Positions 1 to 7,633 of a stretch of 64,000 nucleotides of DNA are shown piece by piece. Within the stretch, counting starts at the first letter, position 1, and each line of letters opens with the position of its first letter. Source of the DNA: Desertivirga xinjiangensis (GTDB lineage Bacteria; Bacteroidota; Bacteroidia; Sphingobacteriales; Sphingobacteriaceae); the NCBI RefSeq assembly GCF_024436435.1, contig NZ_JAFMZP010000005.1, positions 1 to 64,000 of the forward strand, given 5' to 3'. Below the pieces are notes generated by a model, which was not told the DNA's origin, did not search any database, and saw nothing but the letters and a program-made list of their open reading frames with translations. The translations under genes were made by a program, and so were the position numbers.

Positions 1-99
1 AGTCAGTTCAGAGGGGTAACTAATATCGAATTCTTTATGTACAGGTTATCCAAAATATACGCCTAGTCCACAACTTTCCGGACTGATCCCCCATTTTCC

Positions 100-118
100 G
101 CCGGAAAACGGCTTTTTT
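100..118 (+). terminator. weak rho-independent terminator-like hairpin
   Basis: GCCG, loop GAAAA, CGGC, then six T on the plus strand. The stem is only four base pairs. It may end a plus-strand transcript that enters from outside the window; no plus-strand gene is visible here. The remaining bases from 1 to 284 hold only this hairpin and the kinase terminator. Confidence 0.35.
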
Positions 119-121
119 GCG

Positions 122-163
122 GGCAAAAAAAAAGCGGTGAAACTTTGGGGAGTTTCAGCCGCT
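122..163 (-). terminator. terminator of the sensor kinase operon
   Basis: Read on the minus strand, AGCGGCTGAAACT pairs with AGTTTCACCGCT (one bulged base) around a CCCCAA loop and is followed by nine T. It lies about 120 bases after the kinase stop codon and is the first strong stop for that transcript. Confidence 0.75.
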
Positions 164-284
164 AAACACACACTTAGATAAAATTATATTTAATAGTTCT
201 TATGAACTTTTAATATCGATTTGCTTATACAATAATAAAAGTTTAAGTAAAATGATTAATGGGTTTTTGAGTAAGCGGTAGTTT

Positions 285-3212
285 CTAATGAGTAAACGGT
301 ATAAATGGGATATTTATCAGCACCTGGGTGCCTTCAGGATGTAATTGCTGTGCCTTTATTTGTATAGGTTTCTCCTTGAAGGTATTCAAAAGTTTTATCC
401 GGTCGCGGGTTAACTGCATTCCGCGGCTGATATGGCCCTCAGTTTTTTGTTGCAGGGAATTATCAATCCCAACTCCGTCATCGGTAATTTCAATTTCGAG
501 TACCGCAGGATCTTTTAGTCTTATGCCTATAAATATTGTCCCGTTGTCCTCCTTTGGCATCAGGCCATGCCATATGGCATTTTCCACAAAAGGTTGTAAG
601 AGCATGGATGGAATATAGGTTTCTTCTTTATTTATCCCCTGCTCAACCTCAATCGTATAGTTCATGCGCTCGCCGAAACGCATCTTCTCAAGCGACAGGT
701 ACAGGTTAAGGTAGGACACCTCTTCTTCTATGGTGATATAACTTTTAGTACAGTTTTCCAGGTTCTTTCTTAACAGCCTCGCAAAGCCTGTGAGCGCCTG
801 GTTAGCCATCGTATTATCCTTTGTATTGATAAAATACTGGATGGAATTCATCACATTAAATACAAAGTGGGGGTTCATCATGGCTTGCAGTGCCTGCTGC
901 TCCAGGGATATGATCTTGGTGCGGGTAAGCAGTCGCTCATTTTCTTTGGCGCGCCTGTTTTTGTAATACTTGTTGATCAGATAGAAAAGGTAAACGGCAA
1001 TGCCAGTGATACTTAACACCAGGAACCACCATGTTTTCCAAAAAGGTGAATTTATAGTGAAAGTGATCTCGATGGGTGAACTCCAGTTGCTATTTATACT
1101 TTTTGCTCTGATCTGCAGATGATAAGTGCCTGGCTGCAGCGATGCGAACTCGATAGAATTATTGGTAGTTTCGTTCCACTTGAGTTCGGGATTGAGCTTG
1201 TAACTGTATTTTACCGATGCGGGATGTTCAAAGTCGAGTGCAATGAAATTTGCGGTGATGTTGTTTTTTTGATAGGGAAGGGTAATGATCGTATCTGTTG
1301 CAATGGGCTTTTTATTCGCAGTAAGCTGATTAAAGTAGAGTTTTGGTGGATCTTGTGCTGTTTGGTGTTGTTGCGCTTTAAAGATAGACAGACCGTTATT
1401 GGTAGCTGCATAAAGGCTGTCGTTCTCTACAATCAGGTCGTTTACTTCCGACGTTGTAAGGCCGTTTTCAGTGCCGTAATTAGTAACTTTTGCATTGTTA
1501 TCGAAGTCAATAGTGCTGATTCCTTTCCCGGTGACCAGCCACGCTGTATTGCCTTTGATGTAAATTTTCTTACAGATATTGCTTAGCAGTCCGTTTTTGG
1601 TACTAATTGTCTTGACGCGTTTAAAATCTTTCAGCAAAAAAAGTCCATAACCATAGGTAGAGCAAAGTATGGATCTATCAGGTAGTTCTGCTATATCGGT
1701 TATACGCTGACTCACAGCATCTCTGCTCTGAAACAATGAAACGGTATTGTAGTGGCAAAACAGACCATTCAGATTTGCAAACCAGAGCCGTTCTGAAGAG
1801 TCATAATAAACCGAGAATGCCCTGCTTTTGAAATAGGGGCTGTTAAGCAAGGTGTGTTTGGAGTCAAAAAGGAGTTTGTTTTTGTCGGGAACAAGATATA
1901 CGCCCGAAGCAAGTGCCAGTGCAATCTTCCCGTTTTTACTGACGCTGAAATCCTTTACTGAATATGCGCCGCCACTTTTTTCCTTTACAAAACTGTAACT
2001 TCGATCCTTCAGTTTCAGCTCTCCAAGCCGGTTGTTGGAAGCAAACCACACCGATTCTCTTTCCTTATCGTAATACAATTGTTTGACAGGATTGTAGGTT
2101 TTTTCATTGAGATATTGATGCGATATCTTGTTCTTTTCGATCAGGTCAATGTTGCCGTTCCTTAAGCCAAGTATCAGTTGGTTATTGATCTTCAGTACAC
2201 TATGGATAGCTTTGGAATTCAGGCCATCCTTATTAGTATAATTTAGCGTAGCCTGGGCGTATGCTGGTACCATGTACACACCGTTGCCTATAGTTGATAC
2301 CCAGATGTTGCCTTGCTGGTCCTGCAGAAGGTCGGTGATCAGGTTTTCTTTGAGATGGCTCTTGGCTTCCTGTGAAAGGGAGTTTAACTGGTAAAGTCCG
2401 TGTCCCATGGTGCCTAACCAGACATTGCTTTTTTTATCTACTACAAAGGTGGTAGCTGCACTGGCTACAACGTTTTCAGGCAGGAAACTGAATATGTGGT
2501 TGTAGCTGTTTTTATAGTGTATAAGACCTGTTTCAGAAATGAAAAACAAAGAATTACTTAGTTTATTTCTGTAGATAGACTTGGTAGAGATGGGAAGTTC
2601 TGCAGTCTTTTTATTGACGAAAACATCTCCCTGTAAAACCAGAAGGTTTTGACGGGTAAATACAGCTATTTGTTTTTCGGGGTTTTCAAAAATAAAGGCA
2701 TCTACAAGGGCGTAATTAGGCGAGCTGAGGAATTTCACTACCCCTGTATTACTGATCTTAAGGATCCGGTTTTGATTGGTAGAAAACCACAGGTTCTTTT
2801 TAGAATCTTCATAGAATGAAACGAAGCTGCCTTTGCAGACGGTACGTTTCAGCAGGTCGTTGTTTATAGGATTGTATATCTTTTTATTGTGGTAGTAGCT
2901 GAGCTTTCCGTTTAGAGTCAGAAACCAGATCCTTCCTTTTGAGTCTTCCTCAATCTGCAGCACTTCATTATCCGACAGGCCATTATCAATGGTAAACAAT
3001 TCAAATGTTCTTCCGTCGAAACGGTTAACACCTCCTTCGGTGGCAAACCAGATAAAGCCTTTTGAATCTTGTAGAATGGAATAAACAGTAGATGATGCCA
3101 GGCCGTGATTTACTGAATAGTTTTTGAAATTTAAAGTTTGAGCATTAGTTCTTACGCCTGTACAAAAGCCTGCTGTCAAAAACAACCATATGTAAAGGAG
3201 TAATCTATGCAC
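285..3212 (-). CDS. two-component propeller sensor histidine kinase, LytS-type
   Basis: Periplasmic ligand sensor and inner-membrane histidine kinase. A signal peptide (HRLLLYIWLFLTAGFCTG) is followed by about 600 residues of two-component-regulator propeller repeats (WFATEGGVNRFDG, WLGTMGHGLYQL, WVSTIGNGVY), a Y_Y_Y domain, a membrane helix (WWFLVLSITGIAVYLFYLI), then a His_kinase domain with the phospho-accepting His in NPHFVFNVMNSIQ and an ATPase domain with DDGVGID. Start: an open frame reaches an ATG at 3293, but that would overlap the upstream regulator by 71 bases. The GTG at 3212, ten bases after the regulator stop, begins exactly at the signal peptide, so I chose it. The LytTR response regulator immediately upstream is the obvious partner. 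The stimulus is unknown; propeller kinases of this build often sense oligosaccharides, but nothing here proves that. Confidence 0.9.
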   Translation of the reverse strand: MHRLLLYIWLFLTAGFCTGVRTNAQTLNFKNYSVNHGLASSTVYSILQDSKGFIWFATEGGVNRFDGRTFELFTIDNGLSDNEVLQIEEDSKGRIWFLTLNGKLSYYHNKKIYNPINNDLLKRTVCKGSFVSFYEDSKKNLWFSTNQNRILKISNTGVVKFLSSPNYALVDAFIFENPEKQIAVFTRQNLLVLQGDVFVNKKTAELPISTKSIYRNKLSNSLFFISETGLIHYKNSYNHIFSFLPENVVASAATTFVVDKKSNVWLGTMGHGLYQLNSLSQEAKSHLKENLITDLLQDQQGNIWVSTIGNGVYMVPAYAQATLNYTNKDGLNSKAIHSVLKINNQLILGLRNGNIDLIEKNKISHQYLNEKTYNPVKQLYYDKERESVWFASNNRLGELKLKDRSYSFVKEKSGGAYSVKDFSVSKNGKIALALASGVYLVPDKNKLLFDSKHTLLNSPYFKSRAFSVYYDSSERLWFANLNGLFCHYNTVSLFQSRDAVSQRITDIAELPDRSILCSTYGYGLFLLKDFKRVKTISTKNGLLSNICKKIYIKGNTAWLVTGKGISTIDFDNNAKVTNYGTENGLTTSEVNDLIVENDSLYAATNNGLSIFKAQQHQTAQDPPKLYFNQLTANKKPIATDTIITLPYQKNNITANFIALDFEHPASVKYSYKLNPELKWNETTNNSIEFASLQPGTYHLQIRAKSINSNWSSPIEITFTINSPFWKTWWFLVLSITGIAVYLFYLINKYYKNRRAKENERLLTRTKIISLEQQALQAMMNPHFVFNVMNSIQYFINTKDNTMANQALTGFARLLRKNLENCTKSYITIEEEVSYLNLYLSLEKMRFGERMNYTIEVEQGINKEETYIPSMLLQPFVENAIWHGLMPKEDNGTIFIGIRLKDPAVLEIEITDDGVGIDNSLQQKTEGHISRGMQLTRDRIKLLNTFKEKPIQIKAQQLHPEGTQVLINIPFIPFTH

Positions 3213-3222
3213 TTTCGATCGT

Positions 3223-3978
3223 TTATTTGGTAAAATATTGCCGGGCTTTTTCCTGAAATTCGGTTGCTCGCCTGCGTGATACTGGCAGAACAACGTTATT
3301 GGTGAGTAATACCTGCAATCCGTTTTTGTTTGAATAACTCTGTACGTATTTCATATTTATAATGGCCGATTTATGGATGCGGATAAAGTCGAAGGTGTCC
3401 AGCGTTTCTTCAAACTCTTTCAGTGGTTTGGAGATGATCAGTTTCTCGCCGGTTTTAAGATGAAATATGGAATAATTGCTGTCTGCTTCTACATAAAGAA
3501 TGTCGGCCGTATCGATAACCTTAAAGCCATAGGTGCCTGGCAGGCTGATCTTTTTGTTTGCATTTACATCGGGTTTTGCTGTTTCAGCGGTTTTGCCGGA
3601 AGAAACGGAAAGCATTTGAGCCCAGTCAACCGCCTTGGACACCGCAATTTTGAGCTCCGCAATGTCTATTGGCTTTAAAAGATAATCGATGGCGTTTGCT
3701 TTTAATGCTTTAAGGGCATATTGATCATAGGCAGTGGTAAAGATCACCATAATATTACGGCTTTGAAGTTGAGGCAATAGTTCGAAGCCGTTTTCTTTAG
3801 GCATGGCGATATCCAGAAAGGCAACATTAAAATTCTGCTCTTCGAGCAAAGTCCTGGCTTCGGCTACCGATTTTGCAATGCCACCGATATGAACATCCGG
3901 GCAGTTTTCCTGAAGTAAAAAATACAGCGATTTGCGGCTGTATTCTTCATCATCAACTATGAGAGCGTTTAGGGTCAT
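3223..3978 (-). CDS. LytR/AlgR-family response regulator (REC-LytTR)
   Basis: Cytoplasmic response regulator of 251 residues. The receiver domain occupies about residues 1-120: acidic pocket VDDEE, phospho-accepting Asp in FLDIAMPKENG, Thr in FTTAYD and Lys in LLKPID. A LytTR DNA-binding domain fills about residues 145-250 (ILYVEADSNYSIFHLKTG, FIRIHKSAIIN). Its ATG overlaps the mqnC stop by one base (TAATG), so it is probably translationally coupled to mqnC, and the kinase follows directly. Target genes cannot be told from the sequence. Confidence 0.93.
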   Translation of the reverse strand: MTLNALIVDDEEYSRKSLYFLLQENCPDVHIGGIAKSVAEARTLLEEQNFNVAFLDIAMPKENGFELLPQLQSRNIMVIFTTAYDQYALKALKANAIDYLLKPIDIAELKIAVSKAVDWAQMLSVSSGKTAETAKPDVNANKKISLPGTYGFKVIDTADILYVEADSNYSIFHLKTGEKLIISKPLKEFEETLDTFDFIRIHKSAIINMKYVQSYSNKNGLQVLLTNNVVLPVSRRRATEFQEKARQYFTK

Positions 3979-5102
3979 TAATAATTAATGGTTTGTTGCT
4001 GGATCTGCTCAGGAATTTCGCGGAATCCATACTGCTGATTGCGCAGCTGGGGTTCAAAGCCGGCTTCCCTGATGGATTGCTGGATGCCAGCGGATGTAAA
4101 GCGGTGCGGGGCACCTGCTGCACTCACTACATTTTCTTCGAGCATGATGGACCCAAAATCATTGGCTCCGCCATGTAAGCAGAGCTGAGCTACCTGTTTT
4201 CCTACGGTTAACCAGGAAGCCTGGATGTTTTTGATATTAGGAAGCATGATCCGGCTTAGCGCTATCATCCTGATGTATTCGTCGGCGGTTACCTGGTTGC
4301 TCACGCCACGAACCCGTTTCAACAGGGTTCCGTCATCCTGGAAAGGCCAGGGAATAAAAGCGATAAATCCTTTGGTGTCTGCGGGTTTTTCTGATTGTAC
4401 CTGTCTGATCCATACCAGGTGTTCAAAGCGCTCTTCGATGGTTTCCACATGCCCGAACATCATGGTTGCTGAACTGGAAAGTCCCAGCTGATGGGCTGCA
4501 CGCATCACGTCAAGCCATTCCTGACCTCCGCATTTTCCTTTAGAGATTAGGCGTCTTACCCGGTCGTTCAGGATTTCTGCACCAGCGCCGGGAAGTGAAT
4601 CGAGTCCGGCGTCCATTAAAGCCTTCAGAACTTCAGTATGCGAAAGTCCGTCAAGTTTCGCGATGTGAGCGATTTCGGGTGGACCAAGTGAATGTAATTT
4701 CAGGGTAGGGTAGAGCTGTTTCAGTTGCTTAAACAGGTCAGTATAAAATTGCAGGCCCAGATCGGGATGGTGGCCCCCCTGAAGCAGCAGCTGATCGCCG
4801 CCAAACCTGAAGGTTTCCTCGATCTTTATTTTATAAGTTTCTATATCGGTAATATAGCTGTCGGCATGACCTGGCCTTCTGAAGAAGTTACAGAATTTGC
4901 AGTTAGCAATACAAACGTTAGTTGTATTAACATTGCGGTCAATCTGCCAGGTTACTTTGCCGTGTGGTACCTGTTTTTTTCTTAGTTCGTTGGCTACATA
5001 CATCAATTCAGATGTAGCAGCATTTTTAAACAAATAAACGCCTTCGTCTATAGAAAGAAAGTCGAAGGCAAGAGCCCTTTGCAGCAAATCCTGTGTGTTC
5101 AT
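3978..5102 (-). CDS. mqnC: cyclic dehypoxanthinyl futalosine synthase (radical SAM)
   Basis: Radical SAM enzyme of the futalosine route to menaquinone; it cyclises dehypoxanthinyl futalosine. The cluster-binding motif CIANCKFC (C-x3-C-x2-C) follows WQIDRNVNTTNV, a stretch typical of MqnC rather than of MqnE or of CofH of F420 synthesis. Next come RRPGHADSY and LLQGGHHPDLG. The 374-residue length is normal. It sits 35 bases after the YpdA-like gene and overlaps the response regulator by one base. No other mqn gene is in the window. MqnE is the main alternative and looks less likely. Confidence 0.88.
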   Translation of the reverse strand: MNTQDLLQRALAFDFLSIDEGVYLFKNAATSELMYVANELRKKQVPHGKVTWQIDRNVNTTNVCIANCKFCNFFRRPGHADSYITDIETYKIKIEETFRFGGDQLLLQGGHHPDLGLQFYTDLFKQLKQLYPTLKLHSLGPPEIAHIAKLDGLSHTEVLKALMDAGLDSLPGAGAEILNDRVRRLISKGKCGGQEWLDVMRAAHQLGLSSSATMMFGHVETIEERFEHLVWIRQVQSEKPADTKGFIAFIPWPFQDDGTLLKRVRGVSNQVTADEYIRMIALSRIMLPNIKNIQASWLTVGKQVAQLCLHGGANDFGSIMLEENVVSAAGAPHRFTSAGIQQSIREAGFEPQLRNQQYGFREIPEQIQQQTINY

Positions 5103-5137
5103 CGATACAAAGATAAGCAGTGTTTGTGAGATAAGGA

Positions 5138-6124
5138 CTAGGTGTTGTTAATATGGTTAATATGGCTGATATGCTGGATGATCTTTACGGCGTGTTCTCG
5201 TGAATTTTCAATAAAAAGAGTGTGTGTATTCATTCCTCCGCAGACTACTCCGGCCATATATATCCCGGGGATGTTGGTTTCCATGGTGTCCTGATTGTAG
5301 ACGGGCAGCTGATTTTCGTCCAGGGAACACTCTATTCCGACTTCTTTGAGGAAACTAAAGTTAGGCCGGTAGCCCGTCATGGCCAGCACGAAGTTATTTT
5401 TGATGGTTACTTTACCGGAGGGGGTGTTGATGTCAATTTCCCCCGCACGGATTTCCGTTATTTCAGAATTGAAATACGCTTTGATACTGCCTTCGGCGAT
5501 GCGGTTCTCTATATCTGGCCTAACCCAATATTTAACGTTTTTACCGATTCCATCACCCCTTACGATCATAGTTACTTCAGCACCTTTTCTGTAGGTTTCG
5601 AGGGCAACGTCTACGGAAGAGTTACTTGAGCCGATCACAGCGATCTTTTGCATGGCGAAATAATGGGGATCGTGATAATAGTGATATACGTTAGGCAGGT
5701 CTTCTCCAGGTATATTAAGGTAGGCCGGGATATCATAGAATCCGGTGGCAATTATCACGTTTTTTGCCTGGTAAGTTTGTTTTGCTGATTCTAATGTAAA
5801 GGTTCTATGTGCTTTGTTAACCGAGTAAACTTCTTCAAATAAACGCACATTCAGGTTAAAGTGTAAAGTAACACGACGGTAGTATTCAAGGGCTTCTGCC
5901 CGCCTGGGTTTTGGATTGATAGACGCAAAGGGGAGGCCGCCTATTTCCAGGCGTTCTGATGTAGAAAAGAAGGTCATGTTTACCGGGTAGTTGTAAAGGG
6001 AGTTAACCAGGCAACCCTTTTCGATAATTGTATAGGACAGACCTGCTTTTACGGCTTCGATTCCGCAGGCGAGGCCGATGGGGCCGGCACCAATAATTAC
6101 CAGGTCGAGTGTATTGTTTTCCAT
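5138..6124 (-). CDS. ypdA: YpdA-family FAD/NADPH disulfide reductase-like protein
   Basis: Flavoprotein of 328 residues related to YpdA, the putative bacillithiol disulfide reductase. An FAD-binding GAGPIGLACG lies at residues 12-21, the family mark CLVNSLYNYP near residue 38, and a second nucleotide-binding VIGSSNSSVDVAL near residue 183. YpdA proteins lack the CxxC of thioredoxin reductases, and so does this one. The cysteine expected in the first glycine-rich loop of firmicute YpdA (GxGPC) is Ile16 here, though Cys20 is close. Thus the fold is firm but the bacillithiol role is inferred. It shares a strand and close spacing with mqnC; a terminator separates it from the upstream aldolase. 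Confidence 0.8.
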   Translation of the reverse strand: MENNTLDLVIIGAGPIGLACGIEAVKAGLSYTIIEKGCLVNSLYNYPVNMTFFSTSERLEIGGLPFASINPKPRRAEALEYYRRVTLHFNLNVRLFEEVYSVNKAHRTFTLESAKQTYQAKNVIIATGFYDIPAYLNIPGEDLPNVYHYYHDPHYFAMQKIAVIGSSNSSVDVALETYRKGAEVTMIVRGDGIGKNVKYWVRPDIENRIAEGSIKAYFNSEITEIRAGEIDINTPSGKVTIKNNFVLAMTGYRPNFSFLKEVGIECSLDENQLPVYNQDTMETNIPGIYMAGVVCGGMNTHTLFIENSREHAVKIIQHISHINHINNT

Positions 6125-6140
6125 ATTTACTAAGAAACAA

Positions 6141-6164
6141 AAAAAGCCGCTTGGAGCGGCTTTT
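6141..6164 (-). terminator. terminator after the transaldolase-like gene
   Basis: Stem AGCCGCT / AGCGGCT with a three-base loop, flanked by A-run and T-run on opposite sides, so it can act in both directions. It lies 20 bases after the aldolase stop and before the YpdA-like gene. Confidence 0.8.
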
Positions 6165-6183
6165 GAGATATTATTTTCTTTAA

Positions 6184-6843
6184 CTATTTGCCGGCAGCTT
6201 TTGCGTGGTCAGCTAAAAATTGCGCTAATCCGTTGTCTGTTAAAGGGTGTTTTAATAACCCCGTAATTGCAGAAAGAGGAGCAGTAATAACATCAGCACC
6301 TAATTTAGCGCAGTTAATAATGTGCATAGGGTGACGTACTGACGCTGCAAGGATCTCTGTTGTATAGCCGTAGTTATCAAAGATTGTACGGATGTCTTCG
6401 ATCAGGGTTAAGCCATCTGTAGAAACATCATCTAAACGTCCGATAAAAGGCGATACATAGGTAGCACCTGCTTTAGCTGCTAATAAAGCCTGTCCGGGTG
6501 AGAATATTAATGTACAGTTGGTACGGATTCCTTTTGAAGTGAAGAATTTGATTGCTTTAACGCCGTCTTTGATCATCGGCACTTTAACCACAATCTTTTC
6601 ATGAAGTTTCGCTAATTCAAGGCCCTCGGCTACAATTTCATCGTAAGTAGTGGCAATAACTTCTGCACTAACATCGCCATCAGTGATCTCGCAGATAGCT
6701 TTATAGTGGTTTATTACATTTTCCTGGCCTGAAATTCCTTCTTTAGCCATTAGGCTTGGATTGGTGGTAACGCCATCAAGAACACCCAGGTCATGAGCTT
6801 CTTTAATTTGAGCAAGGTTTGCTGTATCGATAAAAAACTTCAT
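6184..6843 (-). CDS. fsa: fructose-6-phosphate aldolase / transaldolase, TalC-FSA type
   Basis: Small class I aldolase of 219 residues, matching the short FSA/TalC branch of the transaldolase family. It begins [20 protein letters not shown], has the family mark [14 protein letters not shown], and a Schiff-base Lys in [11 protein letters not shown]. These enzymes either cleave fructose 6-phosphate or transfer dihydroxyacetone; the sequence alone does not decide which. It is the first gene of a minus-strand series and is followed by a terminator. Confidence 0.9.
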   Translation of the reverse strand: MKFFIDTANLAQIKEAHDLGVLDGVTTNPSLMAKEGISGQENVINHYKAICEITDGDVSAEVIATTYDEIVAEGLELAKLHEKIVVKVPMIKDGVKAIKFFTSKGIRTNCTLIFSPGQALLAAKAGATYVSPFIGRLDDVSTDGLTLIEDIRTIFDNYGYTTEILAASVRHPMHIINCAKLGADVITAPLSAITGLLKHPLTDNGLAQFLADHAKAAGK

Positions 6844-6944
6844 TTTTTTATATAAAAGATTAAAACAGAATCAACTTAGAGACAAGTGCCAGATTTGTTT
6901 TTTATTAAGTTTATGATTTTGATTCTGGCAGAAGAAAAAAAAGT

Positions 6945-7043
6945 GGGCTAGCCCCTTCTATCGCACCGCTACGACTCTTTACCCTTGCTTCGTTCCCGCC
7001 CTGGGGGAGTTCAAGAGGAGCTGGTCGTAGAAGACTAACCCGG
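6945..7043 (-). ncRNA. ffs: signal recognition particle RNA, small bacterial (4.5S) type
   Basis: The minus strand carries the conserved SRP domain IV core: GGGCGGGAACGAAGCAAGGG, equivalent to the GGUCCGGAAGGAAGCAGCC tip. The ends pair: GGGTTAG with CTAGCCC and CTTCTA with TAGAAG, then CTACGAC with GTCGTAG, which makes one long hairpin of about 99 bases. It is followed by eight T (6942 to 6935) and preceded by a perfect -7 box. The RNA acts with Ffh in membrane targeting. No protein gene fits the stretch. Confidence 0.88.
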
Positions 7044-7045
7044 CG

Positions 7046-7053
7046 CAAAAGTA
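7046..7053 (-). promoter_or_regulatory. Bacteroidota -7 box of the SRP RNA gene
   Basis: TACTTTTG on the minus strand matches TAnnTTTG perfectly and ends a few bases before the predicted RNA 5' end. I see no convincing -33 TTTG. Confidence 0.65.
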
Positions 7054-7156
7054 AGAACTTTTGAATACTTACCTAATTAAATTTGAAAATAAATTGGGGG
7101 GGAAGAAAAGGGAGTTTTTTTTAGTTTCTAGGGACAGGAGGTACAGTGAGGCTTTG

Positions 7157-7310
7157 CACACGCGGCACGCACGCATGCGCCATGTCTTTAAGTTAAGAGA
7201 TCCAATAGTTTGATCAGCGTTGTCCATAGTCTGTAGCCGGGGTTAAGCGCGAGTGATCCTTCAGAACACTAAGGACAGAAGAGACAGAAGAAGCAGACGT
7301 GCCGCGTGTG
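7157..7310. repeat. MITE-like intergenic element, copy A
   Basis: A 154-base stretch bounded by perfect 13-base inverted ends, CACACGCGGCACG (7157-7169) and CGTGCCGCGTGTG (7298-7310). Inside is a second inverted pair, TGTCCATAGT (7221-7230) and ACTAAGGACA (one mismatch). The blocks 7227-7253 and 7255-7278 recur on the other strand at 14382-14507. It contains no open frame of note. Interpretation as a mobile or REP-type element is inference. Confidence 0.6.
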
Positions 7311-7604
7311 TCTAATAGTCAATGGTAAGGATGCGTAACAGGTTCAAATGAGGTTTGTGAGGATTGTAAAAATATGATGGATATCATATAAATAACATTA
7401 TGAAAGCTCAAAACATATGAAATTGTTTTCAGAAAAGTGCACTTCGTTTGTGAAACTCTCAAATTTAGTGAAAGCAGTTTTGTTAATATTATAATAAAAT
7501 AGTGTTAAATTTAGTAAATTTATAAATGCGAGACTGTAAGGGTGTTTTGTTTTGAAGAAAACGTAAAAATCATTGTTTAGTCGATAATTTTGACGTAAAA
7601 TCTG
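7311..7604. other. intergenic stretch, no gene seen
   Basis: AT-rich leader between the repeat element and the gltB promoter. I see no credible open frame, RNA fold or terminator. Confidence 0.5.
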
Positions 7605-7612
7605 TACTTTCG
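7605..7612 (+). promoter_or_regulatory. probable gltB promoter -7 box
   Basis: TACTTTCG matches TAnnTTTG with one mismatch and lies 22 bases before the gltB ATG. A -33 element is not clear. Confidence 0.45.
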
Positions 7613-7633
7613 TGAATTACCATTATAATTCTG

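Noticed and set aside
328-618. Plus-strand open frame of about 96 codons inside the sensor kinase
   Set aside because: It lies fully on the opposite strand of a well-supported kinase gene, has no promoter and gives a low-complexity Cys/Ser chain.
1119-1586. Plus-strand open frame of 155 codons inside the sensor kinase
   Set aside because: Opposite strand of conserved propeller repeats; composition is an antisense shadow.
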